Assembly: GCA_907163375.1 (NCBI GenBank)
Contig: CAJQUW010007481.1
Span: forward strand, 186,001-250,000
Direction: 5' to 3'
Length of the DNA stretch: 64,000 nt
Source of the DNA: Prostheceraeus crozeri
Taxonomy: Eukaryota > Platyhelminthes > Polycladida > Euryleptidae
This document shows positions 35,190 through 47,021 of the stretch, piece by piece. The notes under the pieces were generated by a model. That model had not been told where the DNA came from. It was given only the letters and a program-made list of their open reading frames with translations, and ran no database searches. Numbering within the stretch: the stretch's first letter is position 1; the number at the start of each line of letters is the position of its first letter. Position numbers and translations under genes: made by a program.

Positions 35190-35890
35190 TGTACCTACAC
35201 GTATGTCGATGGAAAGAAATGTGATTGCCAACGAATTCAGAAGAGCAATCCGTGACTCATTAAACAAAGAACAACTATCAATTGGAATTCCGGCTATGAA
35301 GCAGAGGTTTATGAATAATGGATATCCATTAAGAATGATTAACGATTCGTTAACATTTTGTCTGAATACTAAACAACAGAGCAACACATCTAGTGAAGAT
35401 AAACAACAACCACGAAACATAGTCTCGTCTTTCATAAACACCAAATTCAAACGCAAAATTACCGAACTTGTCAGAAGAACACATCTCTGTAATCGTGTGC
35501 AACCAGTATTCATCAACCTTCCATTGAAAAGTCTGCTTAAGAAGAAGCAAAAGCAAATGTTATTATGAACAATGTACTGTATGCGAAAATGGAATAACTG
35601 ACGGAGATTGCAACATCAAAGACTGTGTATTCCTAATACAATGCAACAGCAACGAATGTGATAAACAAGATACTGGGGAAACCTCGAGACCAATGAGATC
35701 AAGAATAAATGAACATTTAAAGGGCCATGAATCTGAGCTTTACAAACATCATATAACACACAAGTCCATCACATGGTCAGTACTACATCGGAACTTGCAA
35801 AACATGGCTAAAAGAAAGAGGGTCGAAAAGAAGCAGATCAAAGCAATGCCTATCAAGATACTGCTTCATTTAATTGATTCTATGTAATTT
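35190..35890 (+). mobile_element. PLE C-terminal fragment with GIY-YIG remnant (third family)
   Basis: The frame 35203-35568 holds ANEFRRAIRDSLNKEQLSIG and RFMNNGYPLRMINDSL, the PLE linker. A cysteine-bearing, endonuclease-like segment follows with DCVFLIQCNSNECDKQDTGE then TSRPMRSRINEHLKGHESEL, and the final frame (35693-35887) ends in ITWSVLHRNLQNMAKRKRVE. The T-G-E-T-S-R-x-x-x-x-R-I-x-E-H pattern is the second half of a PLE GIY-YIG domain. It is broken and 5' truncated. It differs clearly from the families at 22 kb and 56 kb. A hammerhead-like motif lies about 190 nt downstream. Confidence 0.7.
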
Positions 35891-36065
35891 TTAAGTTTTT
35901 CCTTTTTAAAGATCAGATCTTTTTATCCTTATGATATCTCAAGTAACCGATGATATTTCTACTAAAATTGTGTTAGCATGTCTGAATGTCTATGCTCTAC
36001 TAAGGATCTAGGTCGCATTCCATAGATAGGTAAGTTTAAATTTTCTTGACGACATTCAGTGCAAT

Positions 36066-36116
36066 TTCCTTTTTCTGTATCCCTTGATAAAGGCAAAGCC
36101 GAAAAAAAGGAAAAAA
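36066..36116 (+). ncRNA. Degenerate hammerhead-like motif, UUGAUAA box
   Basis: Box UUGAUAA (36084-36090), one A, stem II GGC/GCC with an AAA loop, then GAAA (36101-36104). An outer helix UUCCUUUUU/AAAAAGGAA could close stem I, but there is no clear NUH cleavage triplet and stem III is lost. It sits about 190 nt after the PLE stop at 35887, the usual side for these motifs. Confidence 0.3.
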
Positions 36117-36785
36117 CAGTTAGACGGTCATATAAAATTGCTTTTTGTTATTATAATTCTTGCAATCTATTTAAATAAGGGCATTCGTGGTATGATCTCC
36201 CTGCATCATGATCTTGAGACAAAAATGAACGAGTGCGCCTTGCATTCAAAAATAATTAAATAGGGAAATCATGCATGAAAAGTTTTATGTAAATAAACTG
36301 TGTCGAAAAGCTGCTTCATTAGTGTCATGTTCCGTAAAAATGTTCTGACTTGAAGCAGTACTGTCCCATCATCCTTAGAGCATGGCAAAAATTGAGCATT
36401 TTGATTCCCAATACTCGAAGATTTTCGTGGTGATATGTTGGCAATTTTTTTTATCTTCAACACAAAGAAACCGACAAAAACTGAATTTTGAATAGTCATG
36501 TGTCTTCCGAAATACAGATGATTGACCATTCAGTGGGACCATATATTCATCTAGAAACTTTCTAGACGTTAGCAGCAGACAAAAAAAATCAGCAAGATGT
36601 ATGGAAAGCAATGAAGTTTTCTGTTCTTCATTATCTGTTTTAATACTTCATACCGGAAATGTGCATGAGAAATTCTAAATTCATGAAAAAAATTCTTACA
36701 CGACCTCAAGCTTTGAAAATGTTCAATATTATTAATTTTGCACATAATTGCTTGGCTGCCGTAGACGCGGTACTTGGTGGTGGTG
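36117..36785. other. Non-coding, no feature recognised
   Basis: AT-rich, no gene. Ends with a short GGT run at 36776-36790 at the edge of the next LINE fragment. Confidence 0.45.
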
Positions 36786-36789
36786 GTGG

Positions 36790-37490
36790 CGTCAACCCAA
36801 CCCCTCCCTGCTATTGTGAGGAGGTCCAGGGGTCAGTCAGGTGTCCGCCTCCTCCCAGCGGGGATGAGCTACCCACACCTGACGATGGCAACCCACAAGT
36901 CCCATGGTGTGAGCGATGTTTGTATGTGTGTGCGAGAGAAGAGGTGTTTTGTGTTGTGCGGTTGAGATATATACAAAGGGGGTAAAGATGGGAAGAGTGG
37001 ACAGAGTGGCCTAAATTGTTTAAGAAATCTGTCAAGAAGAGTGATTTGTTATGCCGAGTTGTGTCAGTGTTCTACGTGTGCCTCTGTCGAGTGTTTGTTC
37101 TGATTTATGAGCTGTGGGGGTGGTGGATTGCGCTTATGACTTCATTGTTTGTCTGTTCGTTAGGTATGTGCCGACGTAGTGGGTGTGTGTTCACTTGAAT
37201 AACTGTTTTGTTGCTACATTGGATGACTGCGAGGATGTGGGTGAAATGTACTTCCGTGTTGTAAAATTGTGGGCTTTTGTTGGCTGAGAGGTGGTGTTTG
37301 TTGCGTAAGGAGAGGAAGAGGGTGGTGCTGAGATTTTGCTTTGTTTTGAAGTTGCTTGTAGTGTGAGGTGTTCGGCAATGGGGAGGACGTGTGTTTCATC
37401 ATGTAAGTGCTGTGTATTTGTGTCGTGTGTGCATCCTGTGGCGATCCTGATCGCCTTGTTCAGTATTGCCTGTAGTTTGTTGAGCACTTC
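36790..37490 (-). mobile_element. Jockey-like LINE, 3' end of the reverse transcriptase ORF
   Basis: Minus strand, 37487 downward: LNKLQAILNKAIRIATGCTH, DTNTQHLHDETHVLPIAEHL. This is the post-RT region of a widespread jockey-like LINE (L-Q-x-x-x-N-x-A-L-R-x-A-T-G-C, then H-D-E-T-x-V-L-P-I). Further down, in broken frames, come RGTRRTLTQLGI, then a THTNIAHTMG stretch corresponding to the terminal Cys/His-rich block, and finally GC-richer sequence with CCTCC runs. Only the last quarter of the element is present, as expected from incomplete reverse transcription. Stops lie after 37191 and in the later part. Confidence 0.75.
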
Positions 37491-39639
37491 CTCCTTGGAA
37501 TAGTCACATTGTCAGTGCATGGTTAAGAAAACCCTAACTATCTTGAATGGAGAAAGGAGAACAAGCTGATGGACTGCACAATATATGCGTTAAGCATGCA
37601 TTCATCCTGGCTAAGTTGTGCGGTATGTCAGCGAGAAATCGTTGAGCGCTTGACTGACGGGCGGTGCGTAATTTAGCATGACAAAGTGCATCGGATCACA
37701 AAAAATTCAGTGTGAATTCTTCAAGTTTGGGCAACTTTTCTCACCTTTACCTGGGCGAGTTGGCAATCTGCTATTTCCTGAAGAACAAAACATTAAATAA
37801 GATGTGTTGAGTGGTAACGGAATTCAACTTATCTATTCAGAGTTTTGTTTACTAAATTCAGGGAACAGTATACCTAGCGGTTTGAAGTAGATCAACGATT
37901 TTCGTGAAAATAACTCGTGGACTCGCTCCAGTCAAGTAGGCTGCAATGCAGAATTCGTTTCATAGTAAAGAGGAAACATTGACCTAATCAGTTATCTTAA
38001 AGACATCGGTCGATCGATTCAGGTATTGTCTAAGAATGATTACACATGCTTCATTGTATTCAGATACATTAATACGCATGACATATATGCAGAGACTTAT
38101 CTGATATTCAAGAAGATATGCAGCTTAATTGCGACAATCCATTCTTAGCGGAAGCGACCTAGAAATTCTGTATCACTAGGCAGTTTGTCTAGCACTCGTC
38201 TGCAATACTTCAATTTAACTAACAGTTGTGCCCAAAATTTCTGCATTTCTGAATAACGTTTCCTAGCATTGATTGCTAACTACCTACCTGCTTCAAGCTG
38301 TGTATCTAGTAGTCCACTTGCTGGAGAACTTGCGCTGTGATTCATTTCTCAATTGCACATCTCACAGATGAGTCACCTTCAATAGATGTTTTAGGGAGGT
38401 GATTAAACCTAAAATTGAGATCGCACTACCTAACAAATGAAATCTCGTGTTCGAAATTTCATCTTAGCCGCAAATATAACTAAGTAAAAAACAGCAGCAA
38501 AAGCATTTGATTTGAACAATTATTTGAAGGATTCCACGTCTGTGGCGATAAATTGACATAGTGGTCATTTCTTGGAAGTCACACAGTGTCGATGCTGCAC
38601 TATGCATTTTCCCATGACAATGGCCGTGTGACCTATAGACCCTGACATAGAGTGGACCATGACGTTTCAAGTTAGAACCCACACCATTCCATGGCATGAA
38701 GTCCTGTGTTGGCATATTTACATGATTCACACTACATGATCATTTTCACAATGGTCATGCAAAATATCGAGGTACCAACTCAATGGTATCAACCTTGAAC
38801 AACATCATGTTGAACAACTTTTGCGCTAACGTTCGAATTGCGCAAAACGCAATGTGTCTGTCTGCTACACTGATTTTGTATTTCAGCAGAGATGCACATA
38901 CTGCATGTGTAAAGACATAGTGAGAAATAGCAGAGTCATAATGTAATCCGATGTCTATGTGTAGAGAAGTTCTCTCAGGCATTTGCTGGTGCACATTCAT
39001 TTGCGTCCATTATATCTTAAATATCACAAGATGATCACAAGGTCTAAGATGGGAGATCGCCCAATTCAAAGATTGTCTCAGGGGCGAATCTATCTTTTGC
39101 GCCCTAGAAGTTTTAGTCAGTGGATTTCTCATGTGCCACATTTATCACAAATGCGAAGAAAGCGTAAGAAAATGAAACTCTAAATTACAATCGATAAATA
39201 AATCTGTCGGTGGAAGCTTTATAGACTGACAGATGTGCTAAGGATGTTCACATAATCATTCAGAGGTATATTATTGTTTGAAGTGTGCCACATGCTCCAA
39301 TCTTAATATTGGAAAGTTTTTGAGGGCATTTTTCCCTATTATACATGTAGCTCAATCTGAATTCAGGACTTCTTTAGGCTTCATGAGAAGCTGTTTAAAT
39401 ACATAAAGGCATTTCATTTTAGGCTTTTTATCAATTTCAATTTGAAGGTCAGCAGCTGTGACACATGCGTGGTTATTTCAGTAGATACCCATGCATTGTC
39501 TGCAATTATGATAATTTTGTATTGCCATCGTTCATAGTATTGATTTTTTTCAGTTTCTCCTAAATAATTGATTTCTCTAAGTTTAAGTTATATTTAACAA
39601 TTTGGTCATTGCAGATGATTGTTGTCTTTGAAAACATGA
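37491..39639. other. Non-coding, no feature recognised
   Basis: Two kilobases without a supported gene. Frames at 38464-38730, 38755-39000 and 38983-39183 have no family motif. Confidence 0.5.
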
Positions 39640-40365
39640 TGTCGATTACATATCTTGAACAGGAAGAACAGCGCATAGTAAAGTTGCACGGGCATCGATA
39701 TATTTCGCCAGATCTCTACACTGGATGCAATCCGGAATGAAAGTTACATTTGACACGAGATACAGTATATCGTTAACGGTCGTCAGACGAAGTGGTGCCT
39801 AGCATACGCACAGCCTCACTCCTACGACTGAATCAAACATTATTTATCAATTTACTTGTGTCTGCGGTAATAGATACCTTGGTCGTACGGAGAGGAGGTT
39901 GTCCCAAAGAATGGCCGAGCATTCCCTCAGTGCCTTATGACGGGCAACAACAGTGGTAAGCGACCGTCCAGCAGCATTGCCAAACACCTTTTGCAATGTG
40001 GCGAGATTGCGAGGGCCAGTCAAGGTTTCTCCGTCCTCAAACGAAGCAGGGGGAAGCTTCATTTAAGGGTGCTCGAGGCCTTATACATCCACAGGATGAA
40101 GCCAAACCTCTGTGTTCAGAAGGAGACATTATTAAATTTTATTTTACCTTGGTAATTCATTCCGTCCTTTGACTTTTATTGTTTACTTACTTTCTTCTGT
40201 TCATGCCATTATGACGTCATACTAGGCGCCACTTCGTCTGACGATCGTTAACGATATTCTGTATCTCGTGTCAAATGTAATTATATATATCGTGTCAATA
40301 TATCCGGCGAAATATATCGATGCCCTTGCAACCTTACTATGCGGTGTTCTTCCTGTTCAAGATGA
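39640..40365 (+). mobile_element. PLE tail with GIY-YIG, enclosed by 150-bp inverted repeats
   Basis: The interior encodes, with one or more frame changes, INxFIYQFTCVCGNRYLGRT-like sequence then ERRLSQRMAEHSL (about 39840-39935), and in the frame 39937-40155 KRPSSSIAKHLLQCGEIARA and EALYIHRMKPNLCVQKETLL ending in LPW. This is the end of a PLE GIY-YIG domain of the type whose protein finishes K-P-x-L-C-x-Q...L-P-W. The flanks 39645-39800 and 40222-40362 are the same sequence in opposite orientation (for example TTCGTCTGACGA, GATACAGTATATCGTTAACG, ATATATTTCGCC), differing by about 10-15% plus a small indel. Confidence 0.75.
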
Positions 40366-41439
40366 TTGTTGTGGCTAATTTCACAACATGGTCTGTCCAA
40401 TTAACTAAAACCTATGAAAGTGTGCATCCTTGAGCTCCCTCGAACTTCAAAGTCATAATACAAGCTCTGGTCAAAGAGTTATATTTGATGATACGTTTTA
40501 GATGATTTGTTAATCTTACATTTGTATTAATTTTGATTACGATTTATGAATCTGCATTTTCATTCCACAATCGTCAACATGTATTGTTGCATCGAATGGA
40601 AAATACGGCAATAAGATAGGTATAGTAGTCGGATCTTATGTTTACACTTAAAAATTTTAAGATTATTATGGTGCTCCACAGTTCAATTACTTGTGTATTC
40701 GAGCAGGCCTTGCTGGAATGAAAGGCGTTTGCGGATCTCGCAGTCATGGTTGCTGTATGCCGGCATGTGGTATTGTATACACGATCAGAACTCATAAAAT
40801 TTGTGCCACTATTCCAAATCATCGCAGAAAATGTCTACATGATTATAAGTAATTTTAATATCTTTTTTTGATTCCCTATGCGTGTAACGTTGTTCAGTAT
40901 GCTCATAAATGACACAAAAAGGTTGGTCAAATTTTTTTGTTAATAGGCTTCTTCTGTGGTTGTGGCCCGTGAGAGGGTTAAATTTGATCTAGTGCAGTGT
41001 TGCTATTCAGGAGATATTGTATACCAGCGGAGATAATGAGATATTGCCTGAAGGTATTTGATTTTCAGAGATATTTTTTTAGAAGATGTTGGATTCGTAC
41101 AGACAAACCGAACACAATTGATACATTCCCAAGCTACTGATGTCTTACCAATATCTTTGGACAAAGTTGTCAATGAGTTCAGGAGCATTATCAATAGGGA
41201 TATACTTGGGAACATTCTGACCACATCCGTCGAGATGAAAACAAAATTGTCATAGCAAGAAATGCTGCGTAGATAATGATCAAACAGAAGTGTTGTTCAA
41301 GTGACCCGTACAAGCTTTACCATTTCATTTAAAATTTGATTACACATCCAATCCACAGTAGCTGTAGTTGTAGCTGTATCCAATCCAATGTTTTCAGTAG
41401 TTGTAGGTGTGTGCATACAATGGGTATGAGGGGGATTAT
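40366..41439. other. Non-coding, no feature recognised
   Basis: No gene found. It ends with a short CTGTAGTTGTAG-like simple repeat at 41355-41405. Confidence 0.45.
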
Positions 41440-41820
41440 TATTTAACACATAACTTTAATTGTAATGTTCAGAATATTGCATATGAATCCATTTGTAAAG
41501 TTTATATAGGCAATTGTCTTGGTAAAACATGCCGCATTCTCAAGACTAGACACCGAGAGCATAATTGTGGCATTATGCAATGTGGCATTATGCACATAGT
41601 GGCATAATTGTGATGATTTTAGTGCGTTGAGTGAACATGTTCGGAGCGATTGTGATTGTAGTTCAATTGACGAGTTTGAGGTGATGATTCTAAAGTGCTG
41701 AAAATTATGTTGACAGTGTGTTGTGTGAAGCTACATTGATTCAATCTCGTTCGAAATTTCATCGTCTTATTGAACGGCAAGCTTTTTTGGTTTCCAATTA
41801 ACATAGGTTTCCAAATTATC
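41440..41820 (+). mobile_element. PLE GIY-YIG fragment, decayed
   Basis: The frame 41407-41607 includes ESICKVYIGNCLGKTCRILK followed by TRHREH, the second half of a GIY-YIG nuclease (K-V-Y-I-G, K-T-x-R-x-L-K-T-R-x-R-E-H). Shifted frames then read ALSEHVRSDCD, SIDEFEV and RSKFHRLIERQAF, the usual tail of PLE endonucleases. A GTGGCATTATGCA repeat of two to three units interrupts the frame at 41568-41605. No RT is nearby. Confidence 0.6.
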
Positions 41821-43797
41821 ACTTCACCTTTTTGTGTCTCTTTTTGACTTTTAAAGCGTCGATAATTGGTCTGAACCCGAAGCGTCCTCGCACAAAAATT
41901 GTTTTTTCAAAACTTGCTTGGCGGCATAAAAGAAAGAGAGCCAGAATTATTTTTTCTATTTTTCCATTTATTAAAATAAGAAACCTCCGTGGGCGATCAT
42001 GAGCTTTTTTTGGAATACTAGCTGTGCTCACTTATATTTGTTTATTTTTTGCCATAAAAAAATGATGTTGAAAATCTCTCAACTTTCCCAACGGTCTGTG
42101 TTTTTGAAGACATTATCGACCCTGTCATCGTTGCAGTCAGGACGAAATGCCTGACTATCTGTAAAACACGTGTATATGTGCCTGTTGCTTTTAATCCGTG
42201 CTTGTGGCACGGCACGTCCTTTTTGAACCCTTGTCAATGTATCCTGCTACTGGTTTTCTCAACTTTTCAAACATTTCCTTGCAATTGAATTTGAGAAACT
42301 AAATGGTGTAGGGAACGCTGCGACATGACCGCGGAATATCGAAGCCTCATACAGCTTCTTTCTGGACCGACCGACCCCTCCTGACGCACAAGGAGCGGAG
42401 AGACATAATTGAGCGACTCATGGCGCCATAATCCTGTTATTTGCAACAGTAACTCAAGCAACACTGATTCTCAGAAGCAGTCCCTTCAGTGTAAGTTATT
42501 CTTCTATCTCGTGCGCTAACGCAAAACCTTTCGGGCACTCCTGGCGTCAACTATCTTCCCGTTTCAAAGCACAACAGAAGACAAGTGCCACCCCCCACCG
42601 AACAGTGCTACTCTAGTTGAGTCTCCTCAGAGCTAGGGATTAGAAGTGGGATAGGGGTGCTCATGCGTTCATCTATAATGGAATCATCAGAAAATTTTGC
42701 ATCGTGTAATCGGGAATAGCGCAAATGTTTTTCCCGAAATTTTTATACATGATTATCCAGAATGTAGTGTACTGGGATACACGCATGCATGTAGGCCTAT
42801 ACAGTGGCTTAAATGCATTCTACAAAATTTGTGGATCTGTTTTAGATGCATTTCATATCGGAGATATTTTTTCCATTTTCGGGAGTGGCAGCACTGTTAT
42901 GCGCATTACGTGCACATTCAGCTCAACCTATTAAGTGCCAATTATGCCTAAATGCAGTGCATGTGTCATAATTTGTAAAACTGTGAAGCTGTAGATCTGA
43001 GCCTACTGTGATAGAGCAGCTTGTGTTTGGAAAACAAATTTGGTGCATGGGTGTTGCGTGTTAGTCAATACTGTGTTTTGTTTACTTTGTAGGACATTTG
43101 AAGGTAGAATTCCAGACTTTTGGGTCAGGTCAAATTTTCCAACCTTTTGATATCTATCAGCCTCTAACCCTGAGGTCCCCTCAAACAACATCTCTAATTT
43201 AATTAGCTGGTGTAACTCAGTTGTAAGAATGAAAAGTAATCAGTACCCAAAGAATTTCATCTTAAGCTGACTGAGTAGTCAAATTAGTCATCAGGCAAGG
43301 ATTGGGGATACTAATTTAGACAACCGAGGCAGTACATCAGCTGTTTTTCATTGTACCCAAATTGCCAAAAAATCATGCAGACAGTTTACCTAGAAATTAA
43401 TCACGACCCTACCGGCAAAGTCGCGATCCGATTCCAACTTAAATAGCATCGATAAAAGGGAAGGAACTCAGGCAACAACTGTGTGGAAGGATTTTATCAT
43501 CGTTCAAATTATCTATGAGTATGACTCAAAAAAACAGAGTGCAAAAGTTTGCCAAAAAAGTTATGGTCAGCCATTTGGATCTTTATCTTCTGACTATGTC
43601 TGGCGGCCTGACCCTCCAAGTTTTTGGCTGGTATGTATGAATACACGATCATGCACGATTGACTTTTTACAATCGACCCCGAAAAAAAAGTTACAAAAAA
43701 TCGGATCCCCTGATTTCAAAGTGACTTAACTTTTTGCATTTCATCCTGTTTGCTATGCCGAATACACGGTATTATTTGATTAAGTGGCACTTGCAAT
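41821..43797. other. Non-coding, no feature recognised
   Basis: About 2 kb without a supported gene or transposon end. A TAGGCCTA octamer lies near 42793. Confidence 0.5.
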
Positions 43798-45404
43798 TAC
43801 AGGGTGAGTCAAATTAAATGTCCCTATTTATAAAGTGTTGTAAATCAGTGAAAATCCAACCAATTATTAACTCCGATGAATCATTTTAAGCCTCTGAATG
43901 TGGCCAACAATCTTGTGGTTATGAGAAGCTCAAAGATATGTTGACTTTGTAGATATCAAACACCAAAGAATCATGACTAAAAAATCAAATTTACAGCTAT
44001 TTCAATACATTCTATCATCTGTTAAAATGTTTGAAAGTGACCACTGTGCTGTGCATATAACAAACTGCACAAATAAAGGCATGATAAGTCAAAGAAAGAA
44101 AGTGAATCAAGCTTTAGTCATTATGATTATTTCGACCTGTCTCCTACAATTTATCTACATCTCATGGGGATGCTTGAAATGAGGGTCTGGCACGCCCCTC
44201 GACGGACGCTTCGCCAAATGCTTCTGATTTCTGCTTTCAATGAGGTCAAGTTATTAAAGTCTTGGTCATTCAAACTCTATAATGGTTCCTCAAACGTTTT
44301 GAATTGGCCAACAGACAGTAAACTTCGGAGACTGAATGTCGATAGGGATTCCATCATTAAACAGTCGATCAACTTCTTCGAGTACTTTCCTTGTTAGATG
44401 AATTGAGACACCGTTATCTCTCCAATATTTTGCAAATCGTATGCGAATCACAAGATGCCGCTCAGCAAGACGACTTGTCTTTCGGCTCATTCGGAGACAC
44501 TCAGTCCTGTCTCTCTATGATTACTACACACGGATGATTGAGAGGTACCAGGGACTGATACCGGTACTGGCCGAGTGGACCACAGCTTTCTTGTATTCCT
44601 CAGCGACTGTCACTTTTTCAACCAGTTCATCGAACCTCACAGCACGCAATCTACCAGACTGGTAGTGACCTTGTTCAGCGATGCATGTGCGAATTCTTTC
44701 TAGAGCTTTCAAAACAACATTTTCAATAGAAACAAACAAATTCCTCGCGAGTACTCGACTCGACTCGAATTTTGAGTTTGACCGCTCGAGTACTCGACTC
44801 GACTCGACGAATACCTGAACGATGATGAGTATTCAAATCGATTTGGCGAACATGCGTAAAAATTTACCTTGTTGGCATAGGTTTGTTCTTTCGGTGACAA
44901 TGAATTTTTTTAATGACTTGAGGGTTTTTTATTCAGCATTATGTCTTGGTCACAGCCTGATAACGGCAATATTGTTGAAGTTGGAATGGTATGTTCTCTA
45001 AAGTCAGTCACAGTTAACGACGGTCAATCCCATCAAAAGGAGACGATTAATTATTCCTATATCAATCTCTCTCCGTGGGTGCACCGTGTCACGCGGAAAT
45101 CGATTGAGTTATTGAGTGAATTTCTCTCATTTTATCTCAATGGTGATGAATTTCATAGCCACTTAGACAGGCCAGACCAATGCAGAATTTTCTCCACGGC
45201 TAGCCTGAGTTACCGAATTGCCAGGCGAGGCTTCTCAACTTGTGAATTCCAATGTCATGTACTTAATTTCTGTAACTTCTTATTTTTCACTGGACCATAT
45301 GACTAATTGACTAGACCTCAGGAAGAACCCTTCGACACTGGCCTTCGCCTACATACTTCTTCTTCACAACCGTTCGACATAACATACATCTTCGACTACA
45401 TATA

Positions 45405-47021
45405 CACTCAAGGAAAAAATAAAGTACCCGGTGTAAAAAGTTATGTTAACAGTGACAAATTTATCATTTCAGTCATTTTTTTCTACTCGTTGGTGTGAAA
45501 TATGAACTTTAGAAGTTAAATCAATAGTCAAACCATTAGGCCTCAACCACACAGCGAGCTTTTCCAAGCGTTTTGCAGCAAATACAAAGTCATCATTGCA
45601 GCATTTGTAGACTTCCATAATGCACGCAAAGCAAACTAGAGCGATTGATAGCTTGTGGACATGCGGTTACTCGAGACGCTTGGGACGCTCGTGTTTGCTT
45701 TGCTTTCAGTGTAGCTGAGGCCTAATGCTATGATTCCATTCATTGTTCTTTCATGCATACCGAGCTGTACTCTGTTCAATCCGCTAGCTACATACACCAC
45801 AATCATTGACAGTATCGTAGCATTAGCAAATTAGTCATGGCGACACGTGGATGTGATTTGACTGAATTCCAGAGAGGTCAAATCTACGCCTTAAAGTTTC
45901 ATGCGAATTTTTCAAGACCTAAAATTGCTGAGTGCCTCGAGATATCAGAGAACACAGTCAGAAAGTACCTACAGAGGCTATCAGCTGGTGGAGATGCTAA
46001 AGCAACCAATCGAGCTTCTTGTGGCCGTAGGAAAAGTACAACTGAAGAAGATGACGAGGAAATTTTAACTTTCTCTTCGAACCATCCTTTTTGCTCTGCC
46101 AGAGTAATTAAGCAAAACTTAAATCTAGAATGCACCAGAAGGACCGTAACAAATCGATTGCTGAGCGGTGGTTTCAAGGCATTTACCCAGCTAGAAAGAC
46201 AGCCTTGACAGCAGATCATGAACATCGCAGATTGGAATGGGCTACAGAAAAGTCATCGTAGACTTTGACGAGGTGGAAGAAAGTGGTGTTTTCTGACGAA
46301 TCGAAATTCTGCTTGGGTCAGTCACGAGTACAGTATGTCCGTCGATCGATAGGAGATCGGCACACGGATCGCTACGTCTGCCGTACTCCGAACAGATCTG
46401 TCGCGCATGTAATGGTGTGGGGTGCATTCTCAAGTAATGGACATACGAGCCTGGTGAGAATTCAAGAGAGATTGGATGCCCAAAAGTACATCGACATCCT
46501 TGAAGGTAATCTTCTTCCAGTATGGAATACAATCACTCAAGCAGGTGGCATCTTCCAGCAAGACAATGCACCGATATATTCGGCGAACCGGACGAAACTG
46601 TTCCTTCAACACAATGGAATCCCTACCTTAGACTGGCCTGCATTTAGTCCCGACATGAATCCCATCGAACACGTGTGGGCACAGATGGAACTGAAACTCC
46701 AAAGAGAATATGAGGACCCAGAAGACAGTGACCAACTCTTTGCTACGCTTGATGTCATTTGGAATGAACTGATGGATGATGTCAATTATCGAGCTTCTCT
46801 TATCAGTTCAATGCGTGATCGCGTAGAAGCAGTACTGGATGCTGAAGGTGATTTTACGAGATTTTGACTGTTTTCTATGTACTAGTACGCCTTTCGTGAC
46901 TTTATACGCGTATTGATATTGTTTCTGTGATCGACTCTGAAGCACAAGTAGTGCATATTGTCTTGTTGTTTTCGAAATAGAGTTAAATGTCTAACCGGGT
47001 ACTTTATTTTTTCCTTGAGTG
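45405..47021 (+). mobile_element. Tc1 transposon, nearly complete
   Basis: Perfect 28-bp inverted ends, beginning CACTCAAGGAAAAAATAAAG on both strands, flanked by TA at 45403-45404 and 47022-47023. The 1617-bp length is normal for Tc1. It encodes one transposase broken by a single frame change and one stop. The perfect ends and few lesions make it one of the youngest insertions in the window. Confidence 0.92.
45837..46867 (+). pseudogene. Tc1 transposase (DD34E), one frameshift and one stop
   Basis: The first frame (45837-46208) is the DNA-binding part: MATRGCDLTEFQRGQIYALK, then a helix-turn-helix (RPKIAECLEISENTVRKYLQ), a GRRKSTTEEDDE linker and a second helical region ending near LNLECTRRTVTNRLL. 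The frame changes near 46196, a TAG follows at 46258-46260, and the catalytic frame 46265-46867 continues. It has VVFSDESKFCLG (first Asp), VMVWGAFSSNGHTSLV, IFQQDNAPIY (second Asp) and SPDMNPIEHVW (Glu); 34 residues lie between the second Asp and the Glu, the Tc1 DD34E spacing. The normal C-terminal tail ends at 46867. The protein would be about 345 residues, the usual Tc1 size. It is plainly a recent pseudogene. Confidence 0.92.

Noticed and set aside
36776-36800. GGTGGTGGTGG run as a functional repeat
   Set aside because: It is a short simple-sequence run at the edge of a LINE 3' fragment.
37491-39639. Several 60-90-codon frames as small genes
   Set aside because: They overlap on both strands, have no domain signature and are about what chance gives in 2 kb.
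40228-40265. Hammerhead at CTGACGATCGTTAACGAT
   Set aside because: The box and stem II are present but there is no GAAA and no cleavage triplet. I kept it only as a comment on the inverted repeats.
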